Shown in pieces: positions 46,201 to 58,411 of a stretch of DNA of 64,000 bases. The notes under the pieces were generated by a model. The model had not been told where the DNA came from and ran no database searches. It was given only the letters and a program-made list of their open reading frames with translations. The stretch lies in NCBI GenBank assembly GCA_007449985.2, contig VIIQ02000082.1, positions 62,001-126,000 of the forward strand, written 5' to 3'. Both the position numbers and the translations under genes were made by a program. This DNA is from Desmodesmus armatus (Eukaryota > Chlorophyta > Chlorophyceae > Sphaeropleales > Scenedesmaceae). Numbering within the stretch: position 1 is the first letter of the stretch; each line of letters starts with the position of its first letter.

Positions 46201-49200
46201 CAAGGGGCTCTCCTGCTGGCTGCGGTCCTCCCACTGCTGCTCCTCCGCCACTGCATTGGCCATCAGGTAGGAGCCCTCAACTCCACACATGCGGTTGTGC
46301 CTGCCAGGGGAGAGCTGCGGGCTGGGGCTGCGGGCTGGCGAGGGGATGCACTGCTGCTGCCAGGGGAACGTGGGGACTGAGTGTCGCATTCGCTGGCTGC
46401 GTCATCCTCCCCGTTTTCACAGCGCCCAGGGCAAGACACTGCGCAGGCAAAGCAGGGACACAAACACACACAGCACACATTGTTAGCAGAATGCATGCAG
46501 TCACAAGGCTCGATGGGGTGGGATGCACTTCAGACCCTTGACGGGGGTGCCGCACGTCTTCACGGCGTCATGCAGAAGGCACAACATGCACACGTCCAAG
46601 CAACCGCAGACTTACCAAACACTCCTCGCCTTGGGCTGGACAGAGCTGCACTGGGGGGGCTGTCACCAGCGGCGGCCTTCTCTGTACTACTCGGCTCCAC
46701 TCCTGGCGCCTGTCCAGGGCAGCTAGCTGGCCGAGCCTGGAACTGGTCAGGCATGTGCGCCTCTTTGTAGCCCGAGCGGTCGGTGGCTGGCCGGCTCCCG
46801 AGGCTGCCTACGTCGGAGAGCTCGCCCACAAGCTCTGCAAGCCCTGTGCGCGCGCTGCTGGGCCCCAACCCTGCCTCATCCTCGTCCTGCTGCTGTGCTG
46901 GCACTGCAGCCTCTGCACCCTCTTGCACAGGAGAGGTGGTTGTGGACTGTGTGAGCAGCTTGTAGGCCAGCTTGGCCTGTGCTGGAGGGACAGACCCTGG
47001 CGGCAGCTCTGCAGCAGCCGAGCCAGCAGCGTCCCAAGGGTTACTGGGCAGGCGCGCGGCTGCGGCGGCTGCCTCGGCAGCTGCGCTCAGCTCCTGCTCG
47101 GTGAGGAAGGCAGGGTCTGTTGCGGCAGTGCCGGTGCTGGACGCTGGGTCGCAGGACGCCTGGCTGGCCGCAGCTTCAACACCGCTGAAGGTCCCAGCCC
47201 TGGGCGAGGCCTGCTCGACCGAGTCCTCTGCCTCCAGTACTGCAGCAGGGTGGTCGACATCGTCCCCAGACCCCTGCAGCTGCAGCCCTGCCGCCCCCTG
47301 CTCAAGGTTGAAGGGAATGGGCTGCGGCGGCAATTGCACCCGGGGCCTCTCCTCTGTAAGCAGCGCTGAGGGCGGTGACATGGACACCACCCGCAGCCGC
47401 TCCTCTGCAGCGATCAATGCAGCGTTCACTTGCGCCTGTAGCACCTGCAGCTGCTGCTCGACGTCTGTGAGGTCCCCGTCGCCGGCAGGGTCGGTCATGG
47501 GGCCGAGTGTCGAGCCAGACAGCTCTGCTGATGGCCCAGCTGAAGTCTCGGCACTCAGGGCCTTGATAGCAGCAGCAGCCGCAGCGCGGGAGTCTGCTGC
47601 AGACCGCAGTGCTGCAGCTTGCTGGGCAGGGTTGAGGTCTACTGCCTGCTCCCCTTCCTGCCGCAGCCTGTGCTCAGACCTGGACGACTTGCGGCTGCCT
47701 TCTGGGATAGAGCCCTCTGCCGCAGCAGCTTTCCTGCGGTGGCTGCGGCCCGCCCTGCGGCTGCCTTTATGGCGCCTGGCGTCGCGCTCGCCCTGCAGCT
47801 GCTGCTGCAGCTGCACCGCCCACTCCTGCACCCTCTGCAGGCAGGGCCCCAGCACGTCGACGCCCTGCGTGGCCCGCCAGGCGCGTAGCTCTGCTGTCTG
47901 GGTTAGCAGCATGGCAGGGCCGCGGACCTTCTCAGCATCCGGCCCCAGCAGCAGGCGCTGGAAGTGCGAGGCCTGCCACACGCGGTGCCGAGCGAGCTCC
48001 CCACCTGGCTTGACCAGTGTGTTGTCGAGGGGTTGGCCAGCCTGACGGGCCTCCCAGCGGCACACATCCTCCTGATGCAGCTCCTTCAGGGCCTGGAGGT
48101 CACGAGACACACGGTCAGCAGTGTCAAGCAGTGAGCAACAGCTTGAGCATCGATACTTTACATCGGGACTGCGTGTGCCTGTGTGCGTGCTGTTGCATAT
48201 CGGACTTCAGCATAGATGCAAGAGGAGCAAGAGCTCGGCCAGCCAACAGACAGAGGACAAAATAATGGTATATTGTGGCATGAAATCCACACACCAGGGC
48301 CCTCACCTGCATCTCATGAGTGTGCCGCGCATGGTCGGAAGGCAGCAGCGTCTCAACCTCAGGCATCAGCAGCCCTGGTGTACAGGCCTTGGCCAGGTTG
48401 TGGCACCCACTGCTGACTGCTGCTGCTGAGGCCAGTGCTGACGGAGGTTCTGGGAGCTCCTCACCCTCAAAGCACTCGGCTGCTGCTGCTGCGTCAACCA
48501 TGGGCCGACCCACAATGCCCAGCAGGGGTGCTACCTGCAGGCACAGCAGCATGAGACGGGCACGGCAGATGGTGCACAGGCAGGAACACTCAGCATACAG
48601 ACTGGGTGGAGAATACGCACGTAGCAGGCAGACTGGCAGCATGCGCAGCGCGCTACGGCGGTCAGCACGTTTGTTGCACACCTGGGTCACATGGCTGCTG
48701 CTCATGACTGGTACAAGTTTTGAAGCCCCCCCCCCCACGCTCCCCAGCCAAGTGATGCAATCTCATGCTGAAACGCCTATTGTACCTGCATGAACTGAGG
48801 GGTGGCCCACACTGCCTGCTGGATGGACAGCAGGTGCAGCAGCGCCAGGCAGTTGCCGATGCGCTGAAGGCTGCCCAAAGCTGCTGCACAAGCTGCATGG
48901 TCCTGCAGCGCGCTGGACAGCTGCTGCTGATAGAACTGCAGCACCGCGCCTGCGCTGTGGTGGTCCTCTGCTGATGGCAGCTGCAGCAGGCTGGGTGGCA
49001 GCTGCTGCTGTAGGGACAGCAGCTCCTCTAGCAGCAGTGCCTGCAGGACGGACACAGTCAGACATGGTCTCAAAGCCGTCAAGCACCGTTGATTTGCTGC
49101 CTATGGTCGAGACAATAAGAACATGGTATCCTGCTCGCCCCATGCACTGTACTTTTGGCAAAAGCATATCAATACAAGAAAAGGTGCGCAAAGGATGGGG

Positions 49201-52200
49201 CCTGCACCCAGGTCAACCAGGAGCATGCCATGCAGTGCTGTGCCATCGCTATGCTGTGTTGCTTTACTCACCTGCTCCTGCTCCAACTTGTCCAGCACGC
49301 CAGCTACCAGCTGCTGCACACCTGCAGGCCCTGCCAAGACGTGCAGGGCGGTCAAGTGCTGCCGTCCAAAGAAGGCAGCCAAAGGCTGCACAGCCCTCTC
49401 AACCTCAGACAGCACACCCGTGACAGCAGGTACAGCAGCAGCAACTGAGGTTGCTGCAGGCAGCAGCACCTGCGCCTCTGCATCATACACTGCCATGTTG
49501 AGCATGTTCAGCAGTCCTGCCACACACGCTGCGGCAGCGCTGGTGCTGCTGCTGTCGTTGCCAGCGTCTTCTGTGGCTTGCTGGCTGTCGGCCTCCTGCC
49601 ATATCTGTTCCCAGCTTTGTGGCAGTGGGGTGTACTGGGACAACAGCTCGTGTGTGCGCCGCAGGATTGCTGCATGCTGCTGGGACTCCACAATTGCGGT
49701 TGGGCGCTCACACCTGCATTTGCACAAACAGACATCGCAAGAGAAACAGCAGCAGTTTCAGGAATGATGCCTTGTCGACAGAACCGAGCATGTGCAGCAA
49801 ACCAGCTCTTGTCTCAAGCTGCCGGGGACGTAGAATTGGTCTGGTGCAGGCTAAGCACAGAGCATCCAACAGGAGCCTACAAACTCAGCACAACCTGCTC
49901 ACCTGCAGCGTGCCACCACCACAGCAGCATCCTGCTGCAGCGACTGCAGCATACCCGCCAGCAGCCACTGCCGCACGTCCAGCTTGCTGGCACCCCAGGC
50001 CTGCAGGCAGGTCCACTCCCTGTAGCGCCCTGCTGCTGCATATGCCTCGTGCTCCAACTGCATCCCCTCCAGCTTCTGCATCAGAGGGGTTATGCCTGCT
50101 GCCTGTTGGGCATCAAGGCTGTAGGGCCCTGGGGACGTCCCCTTCTGCCCTGGCAAGCCTGCAGCAGAGCTGCGCTGCTTGGAAGAGGCCCGTCCCTGCC
50201 GTTTCTTCCTGCCTGATCGACTTGCAGGCCCCGGGCTTGGGCTGCCCTCAGCAGCAACCAGCACAGGCGCCTTACCCGGGGAGGGCTTGGCGGCCGTGAA
50301 GACGCCACTGAAGCGCACGCCCCCTGCCGGGTCATGTTGGTCGCTCACAGGCAGCTCCTGGGGGTCAAAGCCATGCTGCTGGCCGTCCGCTGCCTGCTGC
50401 TCCCCCTGCTCAGCTTGCTGCAGGTCGTCGACGGCACGCTGCAGCTCCCGGACCGCGCTGCGCTGCTGCAACTCCTGCACGGCATCGCCCAGCTCCGTAA
50501 GTGTCTCTGCGAGCTGCGCATCTGCAGCTGCAAGCTGACCGGGCCGCAGTGTGGCCGCCGCCTCTGCCGCGACTGCTGCGTAGTCTCCCTGCACCACCAG
50601 GGGACAGGCCTCCCGCAGCAGGCTGTCAAGGTAGAGCTGCTTGACGGGCTGCAGAGGGGCTGCCTTGCAGCTCTGCAGCAGCTCGACCCTCATGGTCTGA
50701 TGGCCAGCAATCCGCTGCAGCACAGGCAAATGGCAGAGCAAGACAGTCCATCAGGTATGTGTACAGGAGTGGTGCAGCCGGACAGCCAGGAGCCAGGCAA
50801 TCATGTGAAGCATGCATGATGTGCGCAGTTCAGCACTGGGAGCAGCTCATGCCCTTCAAGAGCCACAGGGAACAATCCAGCAAACAAACAACAAACTGAG
50901 CACTAACAGTTTCCATGCTAGCAAGCGGCCACCTTGCAACTAATGCAAGGCTGCACAAATTCATAAGCGGGCTGTATCCGTACCTTGAAGTGCTCATAGG
51001 CAGTGGGCACCAAGTGCTGCATGTAGATGCACATGCAGAGCTTCTCCTGCTCCTGCAGCAGCACCAGCCCCTGCTGCAGAAGCCCACAGCTGTTCAGGAG
51101 CTGCCTGGCATCCCACAGGACCTGCAACGCCAGCAGCGGCAGCTCCGCAGGCATCTGCTCCAGGTGCTGCATGCAAGCCGTGATCAAGGCCGAGGGGAAG
51201 CTGCTAAGCTGCGGGACCACCCAGGGGCTGCAGCTGTCATGCCCTTGGCTGCAGTTCTCGTCTGCAGCACCTGCATCCTGCAGGCCCGTGTCGGGGCGGC
51301 CTGCAGCAGCCTCTGCCGCACCCCGGTTGTTGACCTTACTGAGGGAGAGGGCCCCTAGGGAGTTACGGACACCCTCGCCCAAGGAGTTCTCCGAGCTCTC
51401 CTCGAAAAGAAGGTTGTAGAGCGACCAGGGGTGCAGGCCCTTGGGGCTCGGAGGGCTCAGGTCCACGGACAGCTTGACGCCGCCCTCACCACCCGGCTTG
51501 CTGACACTCCTTGCCGACTGCCAAGGGCCGGAGCTGCTGTTGCCGCCGGCTGCTGCGGGTGCAGGGGAGGCCTCCTGCTGCTGCGTGGCTGCTGCAGCCA
51601 CAGCAATGGATGCCAGGTTGCTGCCGCAGCAGGCCCCCACCCACAGGTCGGACACATCCGCAGCCGCCAGCAGCTGCTTGGGGAAGTCGACCATCAGCTG
51701 CATGCGGTGCACAGCCTTGATCATCTGCTTCACCTGCTTCAGAGGCCGGGCGATGGATGCGTCCGGCTTGACACCTGCACTGCCCGCCGCAGCCGCTGCT
51801 GCCATCTGCAGCTGCATCATCAGGTGTTTCTTGGTTTCGGACTTAATCTCCTGCATCAACAGCTCCAGAAGCACCCGCAGCAGCTGCAGGCAGGCGGCTG
51901 AGGGCATGGCCACCAGGGGCAGCTGTGTCTGGCCGTCGACGCCCACCACATCCGCTACAGCAGCACAGACACAGCGAGGGCAGGGCTACATCAATGGACA
52001 TGTTTTGTTTTGGATGTGCGCCACAGCTGCTGCCATCATCAGCAAGCACAGTGTACAGTTCCACACCAGTATTTGGAATTGTGCTTTGAGTGCCAGAGTA
52101 TGAATGCTGGCCATCGGACAATACATGCAGCAGCACACTCCCTGTGCAGCTCACCAAAGCGGCTCTGCCTCCTGTCTCCCATGGCCTTCTTGAGCTTGGC

Positions 52201-55200
52201 TGTGAACTTCAGCCCTTTCAGGCCCTGCCGATTGCCTGCACAAGTGCAACAAGAATACAGTGACATAAGTGTGATGCAGCTGCCAGGGGTATAGAAGCAC
52301 ACGCTGCTGTATGAATGTACAGCAACCACAGCTACTGACAGATCAGCACTCTGTCAACATGCAGATCGGCACTTGGGTTGGGCCAGACCTGAGCGGCCAA
52401 GCAGGCATACATATGTCCACAACATCTACCAGAAGCCTCAGCACAGGAAGAACACCACAAACTCACCTGCAGCGTCCCCAGCCTGCTGTTGAGGCACCTG
52501 CTGCACCGCCGGCTGCTGCTCCTTGGTGCCCTGCGTGAACACCCTGATGCGGTTCATCAGGCCCATCACACGCCGGGTCTTGGACGGCTGGTCCTCGTCG
52601 AAATCCTCGGAAGCGTCTGGCTGCGACCCGCACTGCGAGCCCTCTGCGGCCACATCAGCGCCCGCGGTGATGGCATCAGCACCCCCATACTCCGCCGCTG
52701 CCACAGCAGCACTGAGCTCCGCCAGCTGCTCATCTGCGCTTAGGATTGCTGCTGCAGCGTCCGCTGTGGCTGGCGTGCTGACGTCGCCCAGGAGCGCTGC
52801 TGCTGCGCCCGCTGATGCCGTGCGCGCGCCTCCGCGGCGCAGCATCGACAGCATCCCCTTCATCCGCTGCTTGCCCAGAGGTGACACAGGAGCCTGACCC
52901 CACGAGGCAGGTATGGCTGCATCTGCTGGGCAGCTCTGCAGGCCTTCCAGCTCCTGCCCTGACAGCAGCACCACGGGCTCCTGCTTGCCCTGCAGCTGCT
53001 CTGCAAGCTGCTCCTTCTCCTGCTGCGCAGCTGCCAGCTGCTTGTCTGCGGCAGCAGCTGCATCCTGCACAGGCTCCGGGATGCTGTCCTGCTGTGGGGC
53101 ATCTGATGTGCGGCTTGGCAGCAGCGAGCGCAGGCCAAAGAGGCCCTGCCGCCGTTTGGCTGCCTTGGCAGGACTCGCCACGCTGTCGGCATGCTCCTGG
53201 CTGGCTGAGCCTGCAAGCGGGTTGTCCTCGACCCCTTGCTCACCAGGGAACTGCTCTGCATCAGCCCCGGCTGCCTCGAGCAGCTGCTCCCTGTTGAGTG
53301 GGCTGCCAGCCACCTCCGACAGGCGAGCAGGTAGGGCTGTACTGCTTGCCGGGGCCTCCCAGCCCCCAGGGCTGGACTTGCTGCCGCCTGCCACCATCCT
53401 GCCAATGTTGGACAGGCCGCGGTCAGATGCAGCAGCAAGCTGCCGGTTGACTGCCGCGATGCGCTCAAACATGGCGGCAGCGCGTGCCACAGAGCGCGGG
53501 GAGTTGTCCGAGCCTACTGTGGCTCCCTGCAGCTCAAAGGGCAGGTCTGGGGGCCTCTCAAAGCCTGCGCTGTTGAGGTCCGTCATGCTGCTGGCAGCAC
53601 TGGGCACAGTAACGACCTCCTGGGGCCTGATGTGGCACAGCAGCATGTCGTTCTCCGAGTCTGTCCAGGCATATGCCGAGCTTGGTGCCGGCCGGCGGCC
53701 AGGTTGAGCTGACCCCGACTGCTCGCCCTGCTGCTGCTCTGCCAGCTGCACAGCCACCGCCTCTTCTGACTGGCAGTCTCCGCCTGCTGATGCTGCAGTG
53801 CTGTAAGCAGCGGCAGCAGATGCGCCTCCACAGCTCACTGCGAGGTCCCCAGCAGCTGCTACCCCGGCTGTAGCTTCCTCCTGTGCAGGCTGAGCTGCAG
53901 CCTTGTCCTTCTTGCGCCCACTAGCCTTGAGCTTGAACATGCCCTTGAAGGTGCGCTTCCTAGAGGGCTGGCTGGCACTGGCAGCTACTGGCTGCAAAGC
54001 CTCCTCGCTGGCTGGAGCCTGTTCAGCTGCTGCAGCTGGCTCCTCTGCAGGAGGCCTGCCATCAGGGCAAGCTGCAGCAGCTGCTTCAGCAGCAGTGAGA
54101 CATGTGTCGAAGGACACCGCCCCGGGGCTGGCCTGTGCAGCTGCATCAACTTCCTGCTGCAGGGGTGCAGGGGCCTGAAGCTGCACTGCTTCCTCCACCT
54201 CTACATGGGTCACAGAGCAGGGAGAGCTCGACCTAGAGAAGGCCTCTGTTGCAGCTGCAGCTGCTGCAGCAGCAGCCTCAACATCAGCAGCTGCAGCTGC
54301 AAACACTGCTCCGTCTTCCATAGTGCCGGCATGTGCTGCAGATGCCGGCTGCTCCTCACTATGATGTGCTGCAGCAGCTGTCTGAGCGGCCTCCAATGCA
54401 GCAACAGCAGCAGCAGCTTGGCCTGCAGCGGCATCTGCTGCTGCTTGCTTCCGTGCCGAGCCCTTGAAGGAGCCCCAGCGTCCCTTCAACCCCTCGAAGC
54501 CCTCAGCCAGTGGCCTGCCGCCCTGCTGCTGCAGCTGAAACTCACTCCCAGCGGCTGCCAAGGCTGCTTCTGCTGCAGCTGCTGGCGGCGACGGCATCGC
54601 TGCAGGAGCGTCAACATCCTCCCCAACCTCCACAAACTGGCCCTGTATGCAGGCATATATCGCCCGCAGCAGGTCCTGCAGCCTTGGGTTGCGCGCATAC
54701 ACCTTGGACAGCGCAGGCAGTGTGGAGAAGGCAAAGTCGTTGAGCTGCTTCACTGCATGCTCCTGCAGCAGCGGCTGCAGCCAGCTGCTGCTCTCCGACA
54801 GCAGCCCTGTCAGGCCCTTGACGGCGCCCAGCACGTTCATGAACGCCACCACATCATTGTCCTTCAACTTGTACCGTATGTACCTGCAGCCACAGTATCA
54901 ATCACCAGAGTGTGGTGTGCGTTGTGCGCTCAACCAGGCCACTGACAAGCAGCTTATGCCCCTATTTTCAATTGTTGCGCAACATATCACAGCTTTTCAA
55001 TCACAGCAAGCTCTGCTGCGCTAGTCACAGCATGCACATGGTCGAGTCATGCCACATCGCTGGCAGCGGGCCTCACCTGTCACAAGTACTGTCCAAATCA
55101 GACGCTCTGCCGTTCAGGCAGAGCTCTGACTGCGTGTACACTGATGTGGGTGTGGCGCTCTCTGTGCCGGCGCCGCAGGTGGACAGGCGCCAGGCGTCCA

Positions 55201-57656
55201 AGTCCAACAAGCTGTTCCTCGCGGCTGCAGCAAAGCTGATGCTGCCAGACACAAGCTGCTCGGCATTGTCCAGCGCCTGCACATGCACAACCACAGTACA
55301 CAGCGTGTTGATGCCCAGTCTGTAACACTGTCTGTATCCGGGGTACAGCTGAAGTCTGCCTGTATGAAAGCGCACATGCCACCAGTGTTAGCCCTGCTGA
55401 TACACACCCGCTTCCAGGAAAGCAGGCTCACCTTGGGGTCAATGTCTCGCTCCACTGCCACTGCCTGCTGGATCTCCAGCGCCAGCTGTGACAGCAGGTC
55501 GCACAGCTCGTCATGCTGCTGCAGCAGCGGCAGCACCTTGCCCTGCAGGCTGCAGCTCTGGTCCAGCTTGAAGGCTGCTTTGAAGTCCAGCTTGCCGAGC
55601 TCTGTGGGCAACTTCAACCTGGGCGCCGCACGAGCAAGCACAGCAGCATGCGGGAGGTGGATGCATGCCTGTGTGGTGTACATGCACTTGTTCCCCCTCG
55701 GTTGGCTCCCTACAAGGCGCTCAAGTCTATCCACAGCATTTGAAGACTTGACGGTGGCGCGCGTGGCTGTGCCGTATACTATCCATATGGGGGTTGTGTG
55801 AACGCAGTGACTACACAGATGGTGGCCCCCACCACGTCCCAGACAACACTCACTTGCGCGCAGCTGCCAGCTCGGACAGTCCTTGGCACGCCTGCAGGCC
55901 GCTGGTCAGACAGACAGGGACATCTGCGCAGCCAGGCACCACTGGCTTTGCAGCCAGCACGGCCAGAGAGCGCTCCAGCAGCTTGGCTGTCAGGGGCTCA
56001 GGCTTGCCAGCAGCAATGGTCTGCGCAACAGTCCACAATAGCTTTTCGTTCAAATGCTTGAACAAAACCGTCCAAGCACAGCATTCTGTGCCTCATAGCC
56101 TCACAGGTGGTGGCGCATTGATGGTGAGCAAATAGCAGCACAGCATGGCATCCGCAAGAAAAGCTAGATGTGCGAGATGGCACGTGTCATGCTACGCCGT
56201 GCATCTCACCTCTGCCCGACTGCCAGTGTTGAAGTACAGTCGTATGAGCAGGGGCAGCGCGCGTGCTGAGGAGTGGTGCTCCTGCACTGCTGACATGCAG
56301 GACACTTCCAGCAACTCGGCCTTGCTGCTTTGAGGCACCAGAGCCCCGGGCCCCAACTTGCTGCCAGCAGCTGCGTTCTGCTGTGCATGGGCTATGAGCG
56401 CTGCCAGCACCAAGTCCAAGCCTGGCGTGCCACGCAGCTGAGACTCCAACTGGTTGATGAATGGCGCAGCTGGACAATGCGCAGCAACCTGCACAAGCAC
56501 AGATAAGCCAGCAACAAGCGCAAGAAGAATGCAGTGTGATGCAGTTGCTAGGTAGGGAAGCAACAGGGCCAGCCAACAACAGCGTGGGTGCAGCTGCTGA
56601 TGTTGTTGTTCACCACCGCCCGACTGAGGCTGCTTTGTTTGAAATCCACTTGCACAGCTGCTGCTGGAATGCAAGGCCTTACAGAATCTGGCTTTGGCAC
56701 ACATACCTGCACCACAACTGGCTCAATCTCTGCGCAACCCAGCTGCTGCTGCGGCTCCTGCATGCCTAGCGTCGGGCCTGGATTGCTGGCCTTCCAAAGC
56801 GCATCCAGGAGGTGCAGCCTCTCCAGCAGCTTGCAGAAGCAGCTGCAAGGGTACCAGCGCATGCTTGTGAACAACAGGACAACATCCAGGCAGTGCTCCC
56901 CAGCTTGAAATGGCCGCTGCTGCACGTTCTGCAAACAACACTGTTAGGCTGGCCATGCGTCCCATGCTTGCTGCTAGAGGGCAAAAAGCTGTGTGTCATG
57001 GTGCCTGTCATACTCCAGCATAGCCTCACCTGCTGTGCTGAGACGAGGCAGTCAGCAGCGGCTGCTTGGCTGCAGCAGCTGCTTGCAGTGCATGCAGGAT
57101 GCAGGCCAAGGCTTCAGAAAAGAGCCTGTCGACGCCACCTGCATGTGCAGCAATGCCCTGCAAGCCACAACACATGGGTTTGACAAGGATGCCCAGTTGC
57201 ATGGATCGGTGCTGTAAAGAGCTGGAGCTGTGGGTCCCCCCAGCTCTCTGTCCAAACCCCACGCACCTGCTCACGGTGGATGCTGAGCAGTGTCAGCAGG
57301 CGTTGAGCGCGGCAATTACAGTCCTGCACGCAACAAAAAGCAACAAGCGTCAGAAACAGGGTGCTGGGTGTGCCAGGCTGCAACGCACCACAGTGTCTGT
57401 TGTTACCAACCTGCAGCTGCTCCAGCAGAGAGCTGCCAGGCTGCTGTCGGTGCTGTGAGGCTCCCCGGCCTGCATGAATGTTGTAAGCGTCGGCATCACA
57501 GTATGCTGGGGTTGAGAACTGGCCCTGGGGGCACGCCGTTGAGACCTGCAGCAGCACAGCAGGTGATGGTGGTGAGGGCCTGTTGCTGTCAAGGCGCACA
57601 TCGCCTGCTGCAGAACGCATGCGCGCAGCTCCTACCACGTCAATTTCCTCCATCAT
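43277..57656 (-). CDS. CYFIP/SRA1/PIR121, SCAR/WAVE complex subunit, greatly expanded
   Basis: At least 19 exons in continuous phase: 57656-57411, 57323-57267, 57157-57030, 56842-56707, 56488-56210, 56020-55854, 55618-55432, 55276-55077, 54883-52467, 52235-52155, 51954-50984, 50714-49903, 49713-49272, 49040-48786, 48534-48307, 48092-46616, 46376-46046, 45797-45398, 45204-43277. They give about 3580 residues, against about 1250-1290 for the family. Conserved blocks appear in family order: CDRYIRYKLKDNDVVAFMN then VLGAVKGLTGLL, QLNDFAFSTL; ADVSDLWVG; FPSALITACMQHLEQ; PLAAFFGRQHLTALHVLAGP; VLQFYQQQLSSAL and LQRIGNCLALLHLL; PQFMQVAPLLGIVG; and C-terminal YGDGPLLASAVLLQLSGQ then ARRFEVLD. CYFIP binds active Rac and holds the WAVE complex that activates Arp2/3. 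Ala/Gln/Ser-rich insertions of about 700 and 900 residues separate the blocks. Start chosen at the first in-frame ATG. The 3' end is uncertain. Confidence 0.85.
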
Positions 57657-58411
57657 CGCCACTTGCGTGTGCGAGACCACCCGCCAGTTTCAGTTGTCCT
57701 CCATCGTTCGCTGTTGATGACTGCAGGAGTTCAGACCAGTAGCCATCATGGACTCTGGTTGTTTGCGTAGCCAACCTCACGTGTGGGCCCTGCCTAGCAC
57801 TGGCTGTCGATGATTCAACAACGTCCAAAAACCTACATTTGCGTAGGAGGACGTTGTTTCGCCACGTTGTGCTTGTTTTCCAATACATCTGGTCGAGCAA
57901 AGTTGCGGGCTTCGTTCGTGACCTTCACACAAACCGTACACTTGTCCAAGGTTGTTTCCCGTAGCTTGTGGTGATGCAATTTAAATCGTGCTTTTTATCA
58001 ACCAAAATTTGGTTCGCATTCAGGCTACCCTAAAGGGCTCTGGGAGTCTGCCGGGCATGCCTGAAGACAGATCCACAGAGAGATCTGGGGACATTCTTGT
58101 GAGTTGGGTGAGCAACCAGGCACTCCGTCACTTTCATTTGAATAGAGGAACCATAAGTAAATGCCGTATACCGTACACATTTGCCACCAGGTATGCTCTG
58201 GATGCGGTTGGTAAGCTTGAAGCTACTTGCCCTGCCTCTGATCATCGTGAGCTGTGCACGTGGTCACAACTGTGTCAGATCTGTCAGATCCTCAGCTGCT
58301 CCGAGGGCTCCTGTAACACATCTGGTGCCTGCAAACTGTCTTGACCCTGTATTACAACGGTTACCAGGGCACAAGAGCTCAACAAAACTCAACCAAATTC
58401 TCCACCTGGCC
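57657..58411. other. Region between PACRG 3' end and CYFIP 5' end
   Basis: PACRG has a minus-strand TGTAA at 58352-58356, only about 56 bp after its stop. The remaining roughly 700 bp should hold the CYFIP promoter; I see no clear TATA box. Confidence 0.45.
58352..58356 (-). terminator. PACRG poly(A) signal
   Basis: TGTAA on the minus strand 56 bp beyond the stop codon, the usual green-algal poly(A) signal. The resulting 3'UTR would be short. Confidence 0.55.

Noticed and set aside
46972..48045. 357-codon plus-strand open frame
   Set aside because: It mirrors the Ala/Ser-rich CYFIP exon on the minus strand. Low-complexity GC-rich codons keep the opposite strand open.
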